Part shown: positions 15,111 through 22,579 of the stretch, piece by piece
Layout of the letters: every line of letters starts with the position of its first letter
Numbering within the stretch: the stretch's first letter is position 1
Origin: an uncultured Caryophanales bacterium
GTDB taxonomy: Bacteria > Bacillota_I > Bacilli_A > RF39 > UBA660
DNA length: 28,141 bases
NCBI GenBank assembly: GCA_947169395.1
Contig: CAMVPJ010000009.1
Coordinates: 1-28,141, forward strand
Direction: 5' to 3'
Program-made: the position numbers and the translations under genes
The notes under the pieces: model-generated
Databases searched by the model: none
What the model saw: the letters and a program-made list of their open reading frames with translations, nothing else
Told to the model about the DNA's origin: nothing

Positions 15111-15182
15111 ATGACTAAAAAAGAATTACAATTACTTGTAATCATTCTAGTTCTAATTATCATGCTAATTATTAAGAATTAG
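15111..15182 (+). CDS. Small hydrophobic peptide, candidate type I toxin
   Basis: A 23-residue peptide beginning MTKKELQLLVII and ending MLIIKN: a charged N-terminus, one membrane helix of about 16 residues and a lysine/asparagine end. This is the architecture of holin-like/type I toxin peptides of Firmicutes. The gene has its own promoter (14989-15016), an 88-base leader, a good site (GAAAGGA) and a strong terminator at 15234-15284. The leader can pair with the ribosome binding site. A TATAAT on the opposite strand (15285-15290) could drive an antisense RNA across the terminator and gene. Function is inferred from structure; no name can be given. Confidence 0.65.
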   Translation: MTKKELQLLVIILVLIIMLIIKN

Positions 15183-15190
15183 AATCACAC

Positions 15191-15219
15191 CTGAAACACA
15201 AGCTTTTCATTTGTTTCAG
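15191..15219 (+). other. 3' untranslated hairpin of the toxin-like transcript
   Basis: CTGAAAC (15191-15197) and GTTTCAG (15213-15219) form a stem just after the stop codon. It has no T run and may stabilise the mRNA or serve as the contact site for an antisense RNA. Confidence 0.45.
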
Positions 15220-15233
15220 ATGCAACCTAGATA

Positions 15234-15284
15234 GGGAACGTCTGAAAGTCACTCTCATTTCCACTTCAAACGTATCCTTTTTTT
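15234..15284 (+). terminator. Terminator of the toxin-like gene
   Basis: GGGAACGTCTGAAAGT (15234-15249) pairs with ACTTCAAACGTATCC (15263-15277), with two mismatches and one bulge, followed by seven T (15278-15284). Confidence 0.7.
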
Positions 15285-15290
15285 ATTATA
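15285..15290 (-). promoter_or_regulatory. Possible antisense RNA promoter (-10)
   Basis: TATAAT on the minus strand, with only a weak -35 (TGTATG at 17 bases). A transcript starting near 15278 would run antisense through the terminator and the toxin-like gene. Confidence 0.3.
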
Positions 15291-15345
15291 TGAGACTCGA
15301 TCATCTACATACATAATATCACAAAATTAGGAATTGTGTAAATGA

Positions 15346-15696
15346 TTAATCTTTTGGACTGAAAAATAATGAGAAGAAAAATGAAAATATTATAGCTGCA
15401 ACTATTCCTGATGAAGTAAGGTCAAACATTCCCATAAATAATCCCATCACACCAAAAGTATTTACAGTATCCATGGCTCCATGAATTAATAAGTGACCAA
15501 ATGATGTAATTGGAACCAAAGCTCCTCCTCCAGCCCAAAGAACAAATTTATCATAGATATTAAATGAATCAAGAAATGCTCCAATTATTACAAAAATGGT
15601 TGTAATATGTCCTGGGGTAAGCTTAGTATTATCAAGTATTAGTTGTCCTATCATACATACTATTCCACAAAATATAAATGCATGTACATATATCAT
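15346..15696 (-). CDS. spoVAE: Stage V sporulation protein AE
   Basis: SpoVAE (SpoVAEb type, 116 residues) is a membrane part of the SpoVA channel that moves calcium-dipicolinic acid into the forespore and out on germination. Three to four hydrophobic segments are present, with the family blocks LTPGHITTIFVIIGAFLD and GGALVPITSFGHLLIHGAMD. The ATG at 15696 is chosen since GGAGG lies eight bases upstream; the ATG at 15714 would put that site inside the gene. It overlaps the spoVAD stop by four bases (ATGA), and is the last gene of the spoVAC-spoVAD-spoVAE operon. No clear terminator is seen in the 60 bases downstream. Confidence 0.95.
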   Translation of the reverse strand: MIYVHAFIFCGIVCMIGQLILDNTKLTPGHITTIFVIIGAFLDSFNIYDKFVLWAGGGALVPITSFGHLLIHGAMDTVNTFGVMGLFMGMFDLTSSGIVAAIIFSFFFSLFFSPKD

Positions 15697-16682
15697 AGTG
15701 TAACCTCCAAACATACAGCATGACTTACTGAAGGTATTGTTTGTTTTAAATTAACTGATACTTGACTATGTAATGAGCCTGTTGCGACCATTAATACTTT
15801 CTTTAGTTTTCCTTTTTTCATTTTATCTAGTATATAACCATAAGTTACAAGAGGAATACACGCAGGACCACTTCCTCCAGCATAAACTTCTTGATTATCA
15901 ATATCATATATCATACAAGCAGAATCATCTAAGTTATTTAATTCCATATTATATTCTTCTTTCATGTAATCTTTTAGAATATCTTTACCATATCTCCCTA
16001 AGTCTCCTGTTAAAATTAAATCATAATCACTAGCTTTTGTTTTAGTATTTATTAGATGTGTATAAATAGTCCTAGCAGCAGCTGGTGCCATAACGGCTCC
16101 CATATGAAATGCATCTTTAATACCAGCATCAACCACAGTACCTAGTGTACTTGATGTAATTTTTATCTTTGATTTTTTACTTGATACTAAGGCACTAGCT
16201 GCACCTGTTACTGTAAATGTTGCTCTTTTAGGTTTTGGGCCACCATATTCTACAGGTTGTCTAAATTGTTTTTCTGATGTACAGTTATGCGAAGATACTG
16301 AACATATTATATTTTTCGCACTACCAGACTCAATCATATTAGATGCAATAATTAAACCAAGTGTTGAGGTTGAACATGCTGCATATATTCCTATCATTGG
16401 TATACCTAGTTTTGCGGCTGTAAAATTACTACTTATATTTTGATTTAATAAATCACCTGAAATTAATGCATCTACTTTATTAGTTTTCATCTTAGTTTTA
16501 TCAAGTAACATACTAATACAAGATGTAAGCATTTTTATTTCTGCAAGTTCCCATACTTTCTTACCAAAGTATAAATCTTTATAACTCTTATCAAAATAAC
16601 TTCCTAGTGGTCCTTTTGCTTCATAAGGTCCAGCAATTGTACAAGTATCATTTATATATACATTATTATAAGTATTAGTCAT
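15693..16682 (-). CDS. spoVAD: Stage V sporulation protein AD
   Basis: SpoVAD is the soluble, thiolase-fold subunit of the SpoVA channel and binds dipicolinic acid. The 329-residue length is typical. Visible blocks: GPYEAKGPLGSYFD near the N-terminus, the thiolase-like nucleophile region IGIYAACSTSTLGL (C103), KPKRATFTVTGAAS, and GGSGPACIPLVTYGY near the end. ATG at 16682 follows GGGGTGATTAA; the TGA in that site is the stop codon of spoVAC, four bases upstream. In the family the operon is expressed in the forespore under sigma-G. Confidence 0.97.
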   Translation of the reverse strand: MTNTYNNVYINDTCTIAGPYEAKGPLGSYFDKSYKDLYFGKKVWELAEIKMLTSCISMLLDKTKMKTNKVDALISGDLLNQNISSNFTAAKLGIPMIGIYAACSTSTLGLIIASNMIESGSAKNIICSVSSHNCTSEKQFRQPVEYGGPKPKRATFTVTGAASALVSSKKSKIKITSSTLGTVVDAGIKDAFHMGAVMAPAAARTIYTHLINTKTKASDYDLILTGDLGRYGKDILKDYMKEEYNMELNNLDDSACMIYDIDNQEVYAGGSGPACIPLVTYGYILDKMKKGKLKKVLMVATGSLHSQVSVNLKQTIPSVSHAVCLEVTL

Positions 16683-16686
16683 TTAA

Positions 16687-17124
16687 TCACCCCATCAATA
16701 TTATCCTTAAAAGTCCAAATACATAAGCTGAAACTACACCAAATAGTATTACAGAGCCTGCAAGTTTAAACATATTTGCACCCAACCCTGTAACAAATCC
16801 TTCTTTTCTATATTCTAAGGCTGCACTCATCATCGCATGAGCAAAACCAGTGATGGGAACAATAAGTCCACATTTAGCAAACTTAACTAGATTATCAAAG
16901 AAACCAAGAGCCGTTAAAAAGCATCCAATAAATATTAAAGTAACAATCATAAATACTGATGCATCCTTACTTGGTATATGCAAAAAGTAAGAATATAACT
17001 CTACTAATACTTCACCTACTACGCCTAAGAAACCTCCTACTATAAAACTAATAAGTGCATTTAATAAAATAGGTTCTTTTGGTGTATGCCTATTTACTAT
17101 ATTTTGGTATTTAATTTTTTCCAT
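16687..17124 (-). CDS. spoVAC: Stage V sporulation protein AC
   Basis: SpoVAC is a 145-residue inner-membrane protein of the SpoVA complex; in Bacillus it behaves as a mechanosensitive channel that opens during germination. Hydrophobic segments at about 22-47, 58-75 and 115-140 and the blocks GFLGVVGEVLVELY, CGLIVPITGFAHAMMSAALEY and GLGANMFKLAGSVI identify it. ATG at 17124 follows AGGAGGATTTTTAT. That site lies in the second arm of a hairpin (17130-17162), so transcripts arriving from the upstream gene could hide it. It is the first of three spoVA genes; spoVAA, AB and AF are not in the window. Confidence 0.96.
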   Translation of the reverse strand: MEKIKYQNIVNRHTPKEPILLNALISFIVGGFLGVVGEVLVELYSYFLHIPSKDASVFMIVTLIFIGCFLTALGFFDNLVKFAKCGLIVPITGFAHAMMSAALEYRKEGFVTGLGANMFKLAGSVILFGVVSAYVFGLLRIILMG

Positions 17125-17129
17125 ATAAA

Positions 17130-17162
17130 AATCCTCCTACTCTTATTATGAATAGGAAGATT
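17130..17162 (-). terminator. Hairpin terminator that contains the spoVAC ribosome binding site
   Basis: On the minus strand AATCTTCCTA and TAGGAGGATT form a 10-bp stem with one G-U, followed by TTTT. The second arm includes the AGGAGGA site of spoVAC. It ends the prepilin-like gene and may also block translation of read-through RNA. Confidence 0.65.
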
Positions 17163-17166
17163 ATTT

Positions 17167-17553
17167 TTATTCCTTAATATTTGAATATTTCGCACATTCT
17201 TCTAAAGAATCAATATATTCATAGTGATATTGACGACTATAATACTTAATAAGCACACATCCAGTCATAGTATCTTCAGTAACTGGATTAACTATCTTTT
17301 TAGCTTCAATATATCCACTACTTACTATATCATTTAAATACATAACCTTAGGGTTATCACCATCTACTCGAAAGTTAGAGTTAATAAAATATGTTTCTGC
17401 TGCACTTTTAATCGTATTAACTTGATCATCATAAGCTGACTTTTTTGCTTCATCAATAGAATCCTTTAATGTTGGAATAAGTATTATTACTAAAATTGAT
17501 AATATAACTAGAATTGCAAGCAATTCAATAAGTGTAAATGCATTCTTTTTCAT
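17167..17553 (-). CDS. Type IV prepilin / pseudopilin-like protein
   Basis: A 128-residue protein with a prepilin N-terminus, MKKNAFTLIELLAILVILS: a short basic leader, cleavage expected between A5 and F6, Glu at +5 of the mature protein, then a hydrophobic helix (6-27). The residue before the cut is alanine rather than the usual glycine. The remainder has a typical pseudopilin layout with KKSAYDDQVNTIKSAAETYF and a beta-rich C-terminus containing two cysteines. ATG at 17553 follows GAGAGG; an upstream ATG at 17613 would add a 20-residue extension before the leader and is rejected. No pilus assembly genes are nearby. It is located directly upstream of spoVAC. Confidence 0.85.
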   Translation of the reverse strand: MKKNAFTLIELLAILVILSILVIILIPTLKDSIDEAKKSAYDDQVNTIKSAAETYFINSNFRVDGDNPKVMYLNDIVSSGYIEAKKIVNPVTEDTMTGCVLIKYYSRQYHYEYIDSLEECAKYSNIKE

Positions 17554-17592
17554 ATAAACCTCTCTATCTATATACATTCTATCATGGATTAG

Positions 17593-17618
17593 AAAAAAAA
17601 GCATTACTTTCAATGCTT
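17593..17618 (-). terminator. Terminator of the five-gene DUF2130/lipoprotein operon
   Basis: On the minus strand AAGCATT and AATGCTT form a stem (17599-17618, loop of six) followed by eight T (17593-17600). Confidence 0.85.
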
Positions 17619-17623
17619 AATTA

Positions 17624-18667
17624 TTATCTTTCACTTATACTTGTTACTTTTCCATTTTCAAAATAAATATAACCTCGACTGTAAACCCATTGTTCTTTTG
17701 TTCCCCAAGAATAAGTATCTTTATTAATTTTATTTGGACTTCCCCAAGTAGAACTTTCTACTTCACTTGCGGTCATTCCGATAGAAGGCGACTTCTTTTT
17801 AGATGTTTCATTAGAACTGTTAGTATCACTAATAATCTCACTATCTGATTTTTCATAGTAAATATCATTTTTATATTTAATGTAAAAGTTTAAAAATTCA
17901 TTATTGTTTACTATAACTTTATTAATAACGTCACCTGATAATTCATTCCAATTAAACTCATGTGCAGATCTGCTTTCAATTTTATAAATATTAACCCACT
18001 TTTCAACAGATTCATTTACTGCTTCATCATAACTAGAATATACTCCCATAATATTGAATGTATCATAATAATCTTTAGTATCAATAGTAACATTTGTTAA
18101 AATGTATTTTTTACTTTCATCATCTTTGTTAGTAAACTCCATAATCATACTAGCATTTATTTTTTCATTACTAGATATAATTGGATTTAAACTAGCATCG
18201 AAATGTTTATCTATATAGTATATTTTACTAACATTCCACACATCATCACTAAAAATTGATAAACTATTATCTATATCACTATTATGAATACATAATCCTT
18301 CACAATGATTAGTCTTAATTGTTAGGTATGCTGACAATATAATAGATTCAATACTATTATTAGTAAACTCTCTTATATTAGTCTTATTATATAACTCAAT
18401 AAATTTACTTGCAAATTTATTGGTACTAGCAAGTTCATTTAATTTATCTAAATCTTTACTAAATTCATAATCACTTTTTTTATCATACTGTGATTTCTTA
18501 TCTTGTAAAAATATCCTTTGATTATATATTTCATCTTTTTTAGCATCAATCCAAACTAATTCTTCTTCTGTTTTCTCTTTTGATGCTTTCTTTGATACAA
18601 CCTTTTTACTAGTTGTACAACCAGTTACAATTAATATAACTATTAAACTATATAAATATTTTTTCAT
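17624..18667 (-). CDS. Lipoprotein with BamE-like C-terminal module (paralogue 1)
   Basis: A 347-residue predicted lipoprotein: signal peptide and lipobox IVTGC, with C17 as the lipidated residue, then a lysine-rich linker. The body is unrecognised and repeats blocks of its neighbour: IDAKKDEIYNQRIFLQDK, DLDKLNEL, FIELYNKTN, a TNHCEG segment and NEFLNFYIKYKN. The last ~55 residues (SIGMTASEVESSTWGSPNK...EQWVYS...YIYFENGKVTSI) form a SmpA/BamE-like 'GMT..EV' module, common in Firmicutes secreted proteins. Two extra cysteines (TNHCEGLC) are absent from paralogue 2. It is the last gene of the operon, three bases after the previous stop. Confidence 0.8.
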   Translation of the reverse strand: MKKYLYSLIVILIVTGCTTSKKVVSKKASKEKTEEELVWIDAKKDEIYNQRIFLQDKKSQYDKKSDYEFSKDLDKLNELASTNKFASKFIELYNKTNIREFTNNSIESIILSAYLTIKTNHCEGLCIHNSDIDNSLSIFSDDVWNVSKIYYIDKHFDASLNPIISSNEKINASMIMEFTNKDDESKKYILTNVTIDTKDYYDTFNIMGVYSSYDEAVNESVEKWVNIYKIESRSAHEFNWNELSGDVINKVIVNNNEFLNFYIKYKNDIYYEKSDSEIISDTNSSNETSKKKSPSIGMTASEVESSTWGSPNKINKDTYSWGTKEQWVYSRGYIYFENGKVTSISER

Positions 18668-18670
18668 AAT

Positions 18671-19696
18671 TTACTCCTCATTCATTTGAATTGCAGTAAC
18701 AATTCCATTATCTATATATACATATCTATTATGTGTGTATACCCACTGTTCATGCTTACCATACTTAGTATTAGTTACATTCTTTTTATCAGGGTTACCC
18801 CAAGAACTGTTTAAAACATCATCACTTGTCATACCTATTCTAGGTGATACCTTCTCATTAGTATATCTAGCAATATCCCCACCTGGAGTTAAATTATTTT
18901 CTTTATCATATCTTGGATAATAAACACTATTTTTATAATTTATATAAAAATTTAGAAACTCACTATTATTAGTTATTACTTTATCCATAGTATCTTTATC
19001 TAAATCAGTATAAATATTTCCTTGATTTTTCCAATTATCTATCTTTTTAGTAAGAGTGTCATAATCATACTTATACATATAAAATGAAGATTCTAAACCA
19101 TTAACAGAAGCTAATGTAGATAGATAAATTGTATCGTCAGTATTACTTGATACATATTTAAAAATAAATCTAGCATCATTATTAAAATTACTATAAAGAA
19201 TACTATCTATATTATAACCATCTAAAATAGGATACTCATCTAAGCTTTTAATTGCATTATAAGTAGTACCAAAACCTTCATTATGGTTAGTCATTATATT
19301 TAAATATGTATATAATAAGTATTTTTCAGTATCAGTACCACTATTTAATATTTCATCTAAATTTGTTTTTTCATATAATTCAATAAATTTTTTAGCAAAT
19401 AAATTATCACTAGTCATACTTCTTAATTTATCTAAATCACCAGAAAAGCTTGCACTACCAGCCTCATCCTTTGTACTACTTATCATAATTGAGTCTCGAA
19501 TAAAAATACGCTCATTATATATTTCATCATCATTTGCACTTATCCAAATTTTTTCCTCTTCAGTTAAATTATCATTTTTACCTAAATCACTTGTATCTTT
19601 AGTATTTTTCTTAACAGTATCATTACTCTTTTTATCACAACCAACTGTTATAAATAATAAAAATATAATTATAAATGATAATACTACTTTCTTCAT
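18671..19696 (-). CDS. Lipoprotein with BamE-like C-terminal module (paralogue 2)
   Basis: A 341-residue predicted lipoprotein with a signal peptide and lipobox ITVGC (C20), followed by a charged linker. It shares its whole layout with the next gene: WISANDDEIYNERIFIRDS, GDLDKLRSM, KKFIELYEKTNLDE, TNHNEGF, NSEFLNFYINYKN and a C-terminal SmpA/BamE-like module (IGMTSDDVLNSSWGNPDKK...EQWVYTHNRYVYIDNG). The two arose by tandem duplication but have diverged well beyond recent copies. They are probably attached to the outer face of the cell membrane. The gene begins two bases after the DUF2130 stop. Confidence 0.8.
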   Translation of the reverse strand: MKKVVLSFIIIFLLFITVGCDKKSNDTVKKNTKDTSDLGKNDNLTEEEKIWISANDDEIYNERIFIRDSIMISSTKDEAGSASFSGDLDKLRSMTSDNLFAKKFIELYEKTNLDEILNSGTDTEKYLLYTYLNIMTNHNEGFGTTYNAIKSLDEYPILDGYNIDSILYSNFNNDARFIFKYVSSNTDDTIYLSTLASVNGLESSFYMYKYDYDTLTKKIDNWKNQGNIYTDLDKDTMDKVITNNSEFLNFYINYKNSVYYPRYDKENNLTPGGDIARYTNEKVSPRIGMTSDDVLNSSWGNPDKKNVTNTKYGKHEQWVYTHNRYVYIDNGIVTAIQMNEE

Positions 19697-19698
19697 AA

Positions 19699-21030
19699 CT
19701 AACTAACCTCTTCAATCTCTTGTTTATCACTAGCTAATTTATTAAACAGTTCAGTCATTGTTTTATTACCTTTAGTTAGTTTATTAATGGATAGGTCATC
19801 TGCCTTATTATTGGCCAAACGTAAGTTATTCTCACTAGATATTAAAGCTTCCTTAGTCTTTTGTAAATGAGAAATTGTTTTATCTATCTCATCAATTGCT
19901 TTCTTAAACTTTTCAGATGCAATACGATAATTTCTTGAAAAACCTTCTTTAAATGTATTAATATTATTTTCAAAATTAGAAATATCAATATTCTGATTCT
20001 GTATTTGGATTAATTGTTTTTTATAATCTAATGATTTTAAAGAAGCATTTCTAAGAAGAGTAATAATAGGAACAAAGAATTGTGGTCTTATAACATACAT
20101 CTTATCATATTTATATGATACATCAACAATACCAGTATTATAAATTTCATTATCAATTTCAAGCAGTGATACTAAAACAGCATATTCACAATTTTTCTCT
20201 TTTCTATCTTTATCAAGTTCCTTAAAGAAATCCTCATTTTTATGTTTAGTTGCAGTTTTATCTGCTTCATTTTTCATCTCAAACATAATTGAAACAATTT
20301 CATTACCATCTTCATCATAATCTTTAAAAATAAAGTCTCCTTTAGAACCAGTTTTAGCATCATTATCTTTTTCAAAATATGTTCTATTACTAAACATTGG
20401 TCTAATTCTTCCAAACTCCGCATTACAGTGTTGCTCTAAAGACTCACCTATCATTTTTGTAGATTGTCTAGCTTTTAAATCTCGATAATATTCAATCATT
20501 TCATCTTTAGCTTTTAATTCCAGTTCATATTTTTCTTTAACAGTCTTCTCTTTTAATTTAGACTCTTTCTCATTTAAATCAATCTGATTCTTTAAATCAT
20601 TAATACTTTGATCTTTAGCATTTGCTATTTTTACTATTTCAGCATCTTTTTCACTTTCTTTAAGTTTGATTTCATTTTCTAAATCTTTTATCTTTAAATT
20701 CAAATCACTGATAGTATCATTATACATTTTTTCTATATCTGATTTAACATTTTTAATTTCTAAATCTTTATTCTTTTCTGAACTATCTAAAATACTTTTT
20801 AACTTACCTAACTCTTCATCTTTTTTAGCAATTTCTACTTGGTGTTTATTCTTTAATTCTGCTTCAACAAGTTTTAAATTATTCTTTAATTCTTCATCAT
20901 AAATTTTCTTACGTTCATTAATCTGTTTTTCAAATTCATGATCTCTTACTTGTTTTAATATAGAATCATAATTATGTTCATCTATTTTAAATACTGTCCC
21001 ACAATTTGGACACTTGATCTCATCCATCAT
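19699..21030 (-). CDS. DUF2130 protein, predicted nuclease with coiled coil
   Basis: A 443-residue cytoplasmic protein of the DUF2130 family. The N-terminus has a CPNCG knuckle (C7, C10). A long charged coiled coil follows (about 35-190), then the conserved domain with GESLEQHCNAEFG, a GSKGDFIFKDYDED segment and SIMFEMKNEAD; GD and ExK in the last two match a PD-(D/E)XK nuclease core. The C-terminus returns to helices, ending in a lysine-rich coil. The role of the family is not established; nuclease activity is inference. Two ATGs are possible (21030 and 21027), and GGGAG sits closest to the second at normal spacing. Tightly linked to the two lipoprotein genes. Confidence 0.85.
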   Translation of the reverse strand: MMDEIKCPNCGTVFKIDEHNYDSILKQVRDHEFEKQINERKKIYDEELKNNLKLVEAELKNKHQVEIAKKDEELGKLKSILDSSEKNKDLEIKNVKSDIEKMYNDTISDLNLKIKDLENEIKLKESEKDAEIVKIANAKDQSINDLKNQIDLNEKESKLKEKTVKEKYELELKAKDEMIEYYRDLKARQSTKMIGESLEQHCNAEFGRIRPMFSNRTYFEKDNDAKTGSKGDFIFKDYDEDGNEIVSIMFEMKNEADKTATKHKNEDFFKELDKDRKEKNCEYAVLVSLLEIDNEIYNTGIVDVSYKYDKMYVIRPQFFVPIITLLRNASLKSLDYKKQLIQIQNQNIDISNFENNINTFKEGFSRNYRIASEKFKKAIDEIDKTISHLQKTKEALISSENNLRLANNKADDLSINKLTKGNKTMTELFNKLASDKQEIEEVS

Positions 21031-21044
21031 ACTCCCTCTTTCTA

Positions 21045-21599
21045 CTACAAGTCTTCTATCTTCTTATCAAAATAATAATCAATATTATTATAATATTCTT
21101 CTTCTGTATACACTTTATCTTCAAAATCTGGTTTATATAATATCTCGATATTATCACTTTTAAATTTATTAAATTCATCTATAGTAATAATATCTCCGTA
21201 ATAATCGCAAAAATCTTCATATGTATTATAATCATATAAATAGATAATAGTAGCAACAGGTGGCATGCCTATTTTTAAGCATTTATCTATTGCATCAATA
21301 AAATACTCTTCATTTTCATAACTAGCACTAGACTCTTTACTAACTGTTGCACCATACTCACATTCTGGATATTCTTTAGATAATTCACTAAAAATCTCTT
21401 CTACCTCAGGTAAATAATAAGGATCATCTTTTTTATAAATAGAATCTGCTTCATCTCCTGTTATTATAATTTCCTCATTATTAATATTAATATTTTCAGA
21501 TTCTATTTCATAAACTTTATTCATATAATCTAATATTTCACTAGTACTATTCTTTTTATTCTTTAACTTAATTTCTATATTTGTATACCAATTACTCAT
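21045..21599 (-). CDS. Uncharacterised acidic protein
   Basis: A 184-residue, strongly acidic, tyrosine-rich soluble protein that I do not recognise. The N-terminal half begins NWYTNIEIKLKNKK and includes EEIFSELSKEYPECEYGATV, a pattern similar to ferredoxin-like (YubB/api92-type) domains; this is only a suggestion. A second half has GMPPVATIIYLYDYNTYED and an acidic tail. No membrane segment or signal. ATG at 21599 follows AGGAGG (21605-21610), with about 14 bases to the previous stop. It is the second gene of the five-gene operon. Confidence 0.65.
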   Translation of the reverse strand: MSNWYTNIEIKLKNKKNSTSEILDYMNKVYEIESENININNEEIIITGDEADSIYKKDDPYYLPEVEEIFSELSKEYPECEYGATVSKESSASYENEEYFIDAIDKCLKIGMPPVATIIYLYDYNTYEDFCDYYGDIITIDEFNKFKSDNIEILYKPDFEDKVYTEEEYYNNIDYYFDKKIEDL

Positions 21600-21614
21600 T
21601 TTCTATCCTCCTAT

Positions 21615-22499
21615 TTATCTTAATGAATCAATATTATCATACTCTATACACTCTGATATAGTATAGTCTTCATCAATTAACTCTTTTACTTCATCATTAG
21701 CAATATTCCACTCAGTAAAATCACCATCATAATATATAATGTGCAACTTATCATCTACACCATTATATGTTACTGTAGTAACACTACCATTTCTAATATA
21801 TTCCTTTATTCTATTGATGTATTCTTTACACTCATCTTCTGATAAAGGGAGATCATCTATTAAATAATTTTCATATGCTGTATCACTTTCACCTATAGGA
21901 TTATTCTCACTTTTAAGCTCACTAATCGTCCAGTTATGACCATTTTTATCCAGGTAAACTACCCAATTATCATATGCATAATTTGCATCTTCTATTGAAC
22001 CAAATGATGCATAGACTAAACTATGATATTTATATCTTTTTTTCTTTGTAGGTTTATCTTTAATATTATAACCAAGACTATTAATAAAATTAATCTCATT
22101 ATTAGTTAAAGATAAAACCTTTATCCAACTAGTTAAATCACTAATCTCTACTTCTTCTTCTAACACTTTATTTACTGTAATATATTTAGTATCATCATTA
22201 AAATTATATACCATATAAGTAATTAAATCTTCATTATAATTAATTGTATCTGCAATTATAATTGCATTATCTTTTAATACATCTTTAATATCATTAACTA
22301 ATAGTATTAATCTCTTTTTATCAATAGAAAAATCAGTTATTTCAACACTATTATCAAAAGATGGCTCTAACAGGTCAATAGAATAACTACCAAATCCATA
22401 TGAAGCAAAATTAATTCTGTTTAATTCATCACGCATATTATCATAAACAGATTTATCTTTATACTTTAAATACAAACGCGAACTATATTGCGACATCAT
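21615..22499 (-). CDS. Uncharacterised protein, first gene of a five-gene operon
   Basis: A 294-residue soluble, acidic protein that I do not recognise. It lacks signal and membrane segments. Notable stretches are SRLYLKYKDKSVYDNMRDEL at the N-terminus, KRYKYHSLVYASFGSIEDAN in the middle (possible start of a second domain) and CKEYINRIKEYIRNGSVTT towards the end. Two starts are possible, 22499 and 22496; GGAAGTGGT lies upstream of both. A promoter (22522-22551) precedes it after the LtaS-gene terminator, and four codirectional genes with gaps of 2-15 bases follow, so it probably opens a single transcript. Confidence 0.65.
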   Translation of the reverse strand: MMSQYSSRLYLKYKDKSVYDNMRDELNRINFASYGFGSYSIDLLEPSFDNSVEITDFSIDKKRLILLVNDIKDVLKDNAIIIADTINYNEDLITYMVYNFNDDTKYITVNKVLEEEVEISDLTSWIKVLSLTNNEINFINSLGYNIKDKPTKKKRYKYHSLVYASFGSIEDANYAYDNWVVYLDKNGHNWTISELKSENNPIGESDTAYENYLIDDLPLSEDECKEYINRIKEYIRNGSVTTVTYNGVDDKLHIIYYDGDFTEWNIANDEVKELIDEDYTISECIEYDNIDSLR

Positions 22500-22521
22500 A
22501 CCACTTCCTAACTCTATATAA

Positions 22522-22551
22522 ATTATATAATATGATTCATGAAAAAATCAA
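22522..22551 (-). promoter_or_regulatory. Promoter of the five-gene operon
   Basis: On the minus strand TTGATT (22546-22551), an 18-base spacer and TATAAT (22522-22527). The -35 lies within the second arm of the upstream terminator. Confidence 0.6.
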
Positions 22552-22567
22552 GGATTTAACCTTGATT
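22542..22567 (-). terminator. Terminator of the LtaS-type gene
   Basis: On the minus strand AATCAAGG and CCTTGATT form a perfect 8-bp stem with a six-base loop (22546-22567), followed by a run of T. Confidence 0.85.
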
Positions 22568-22579
22568 TAATTTACATAT

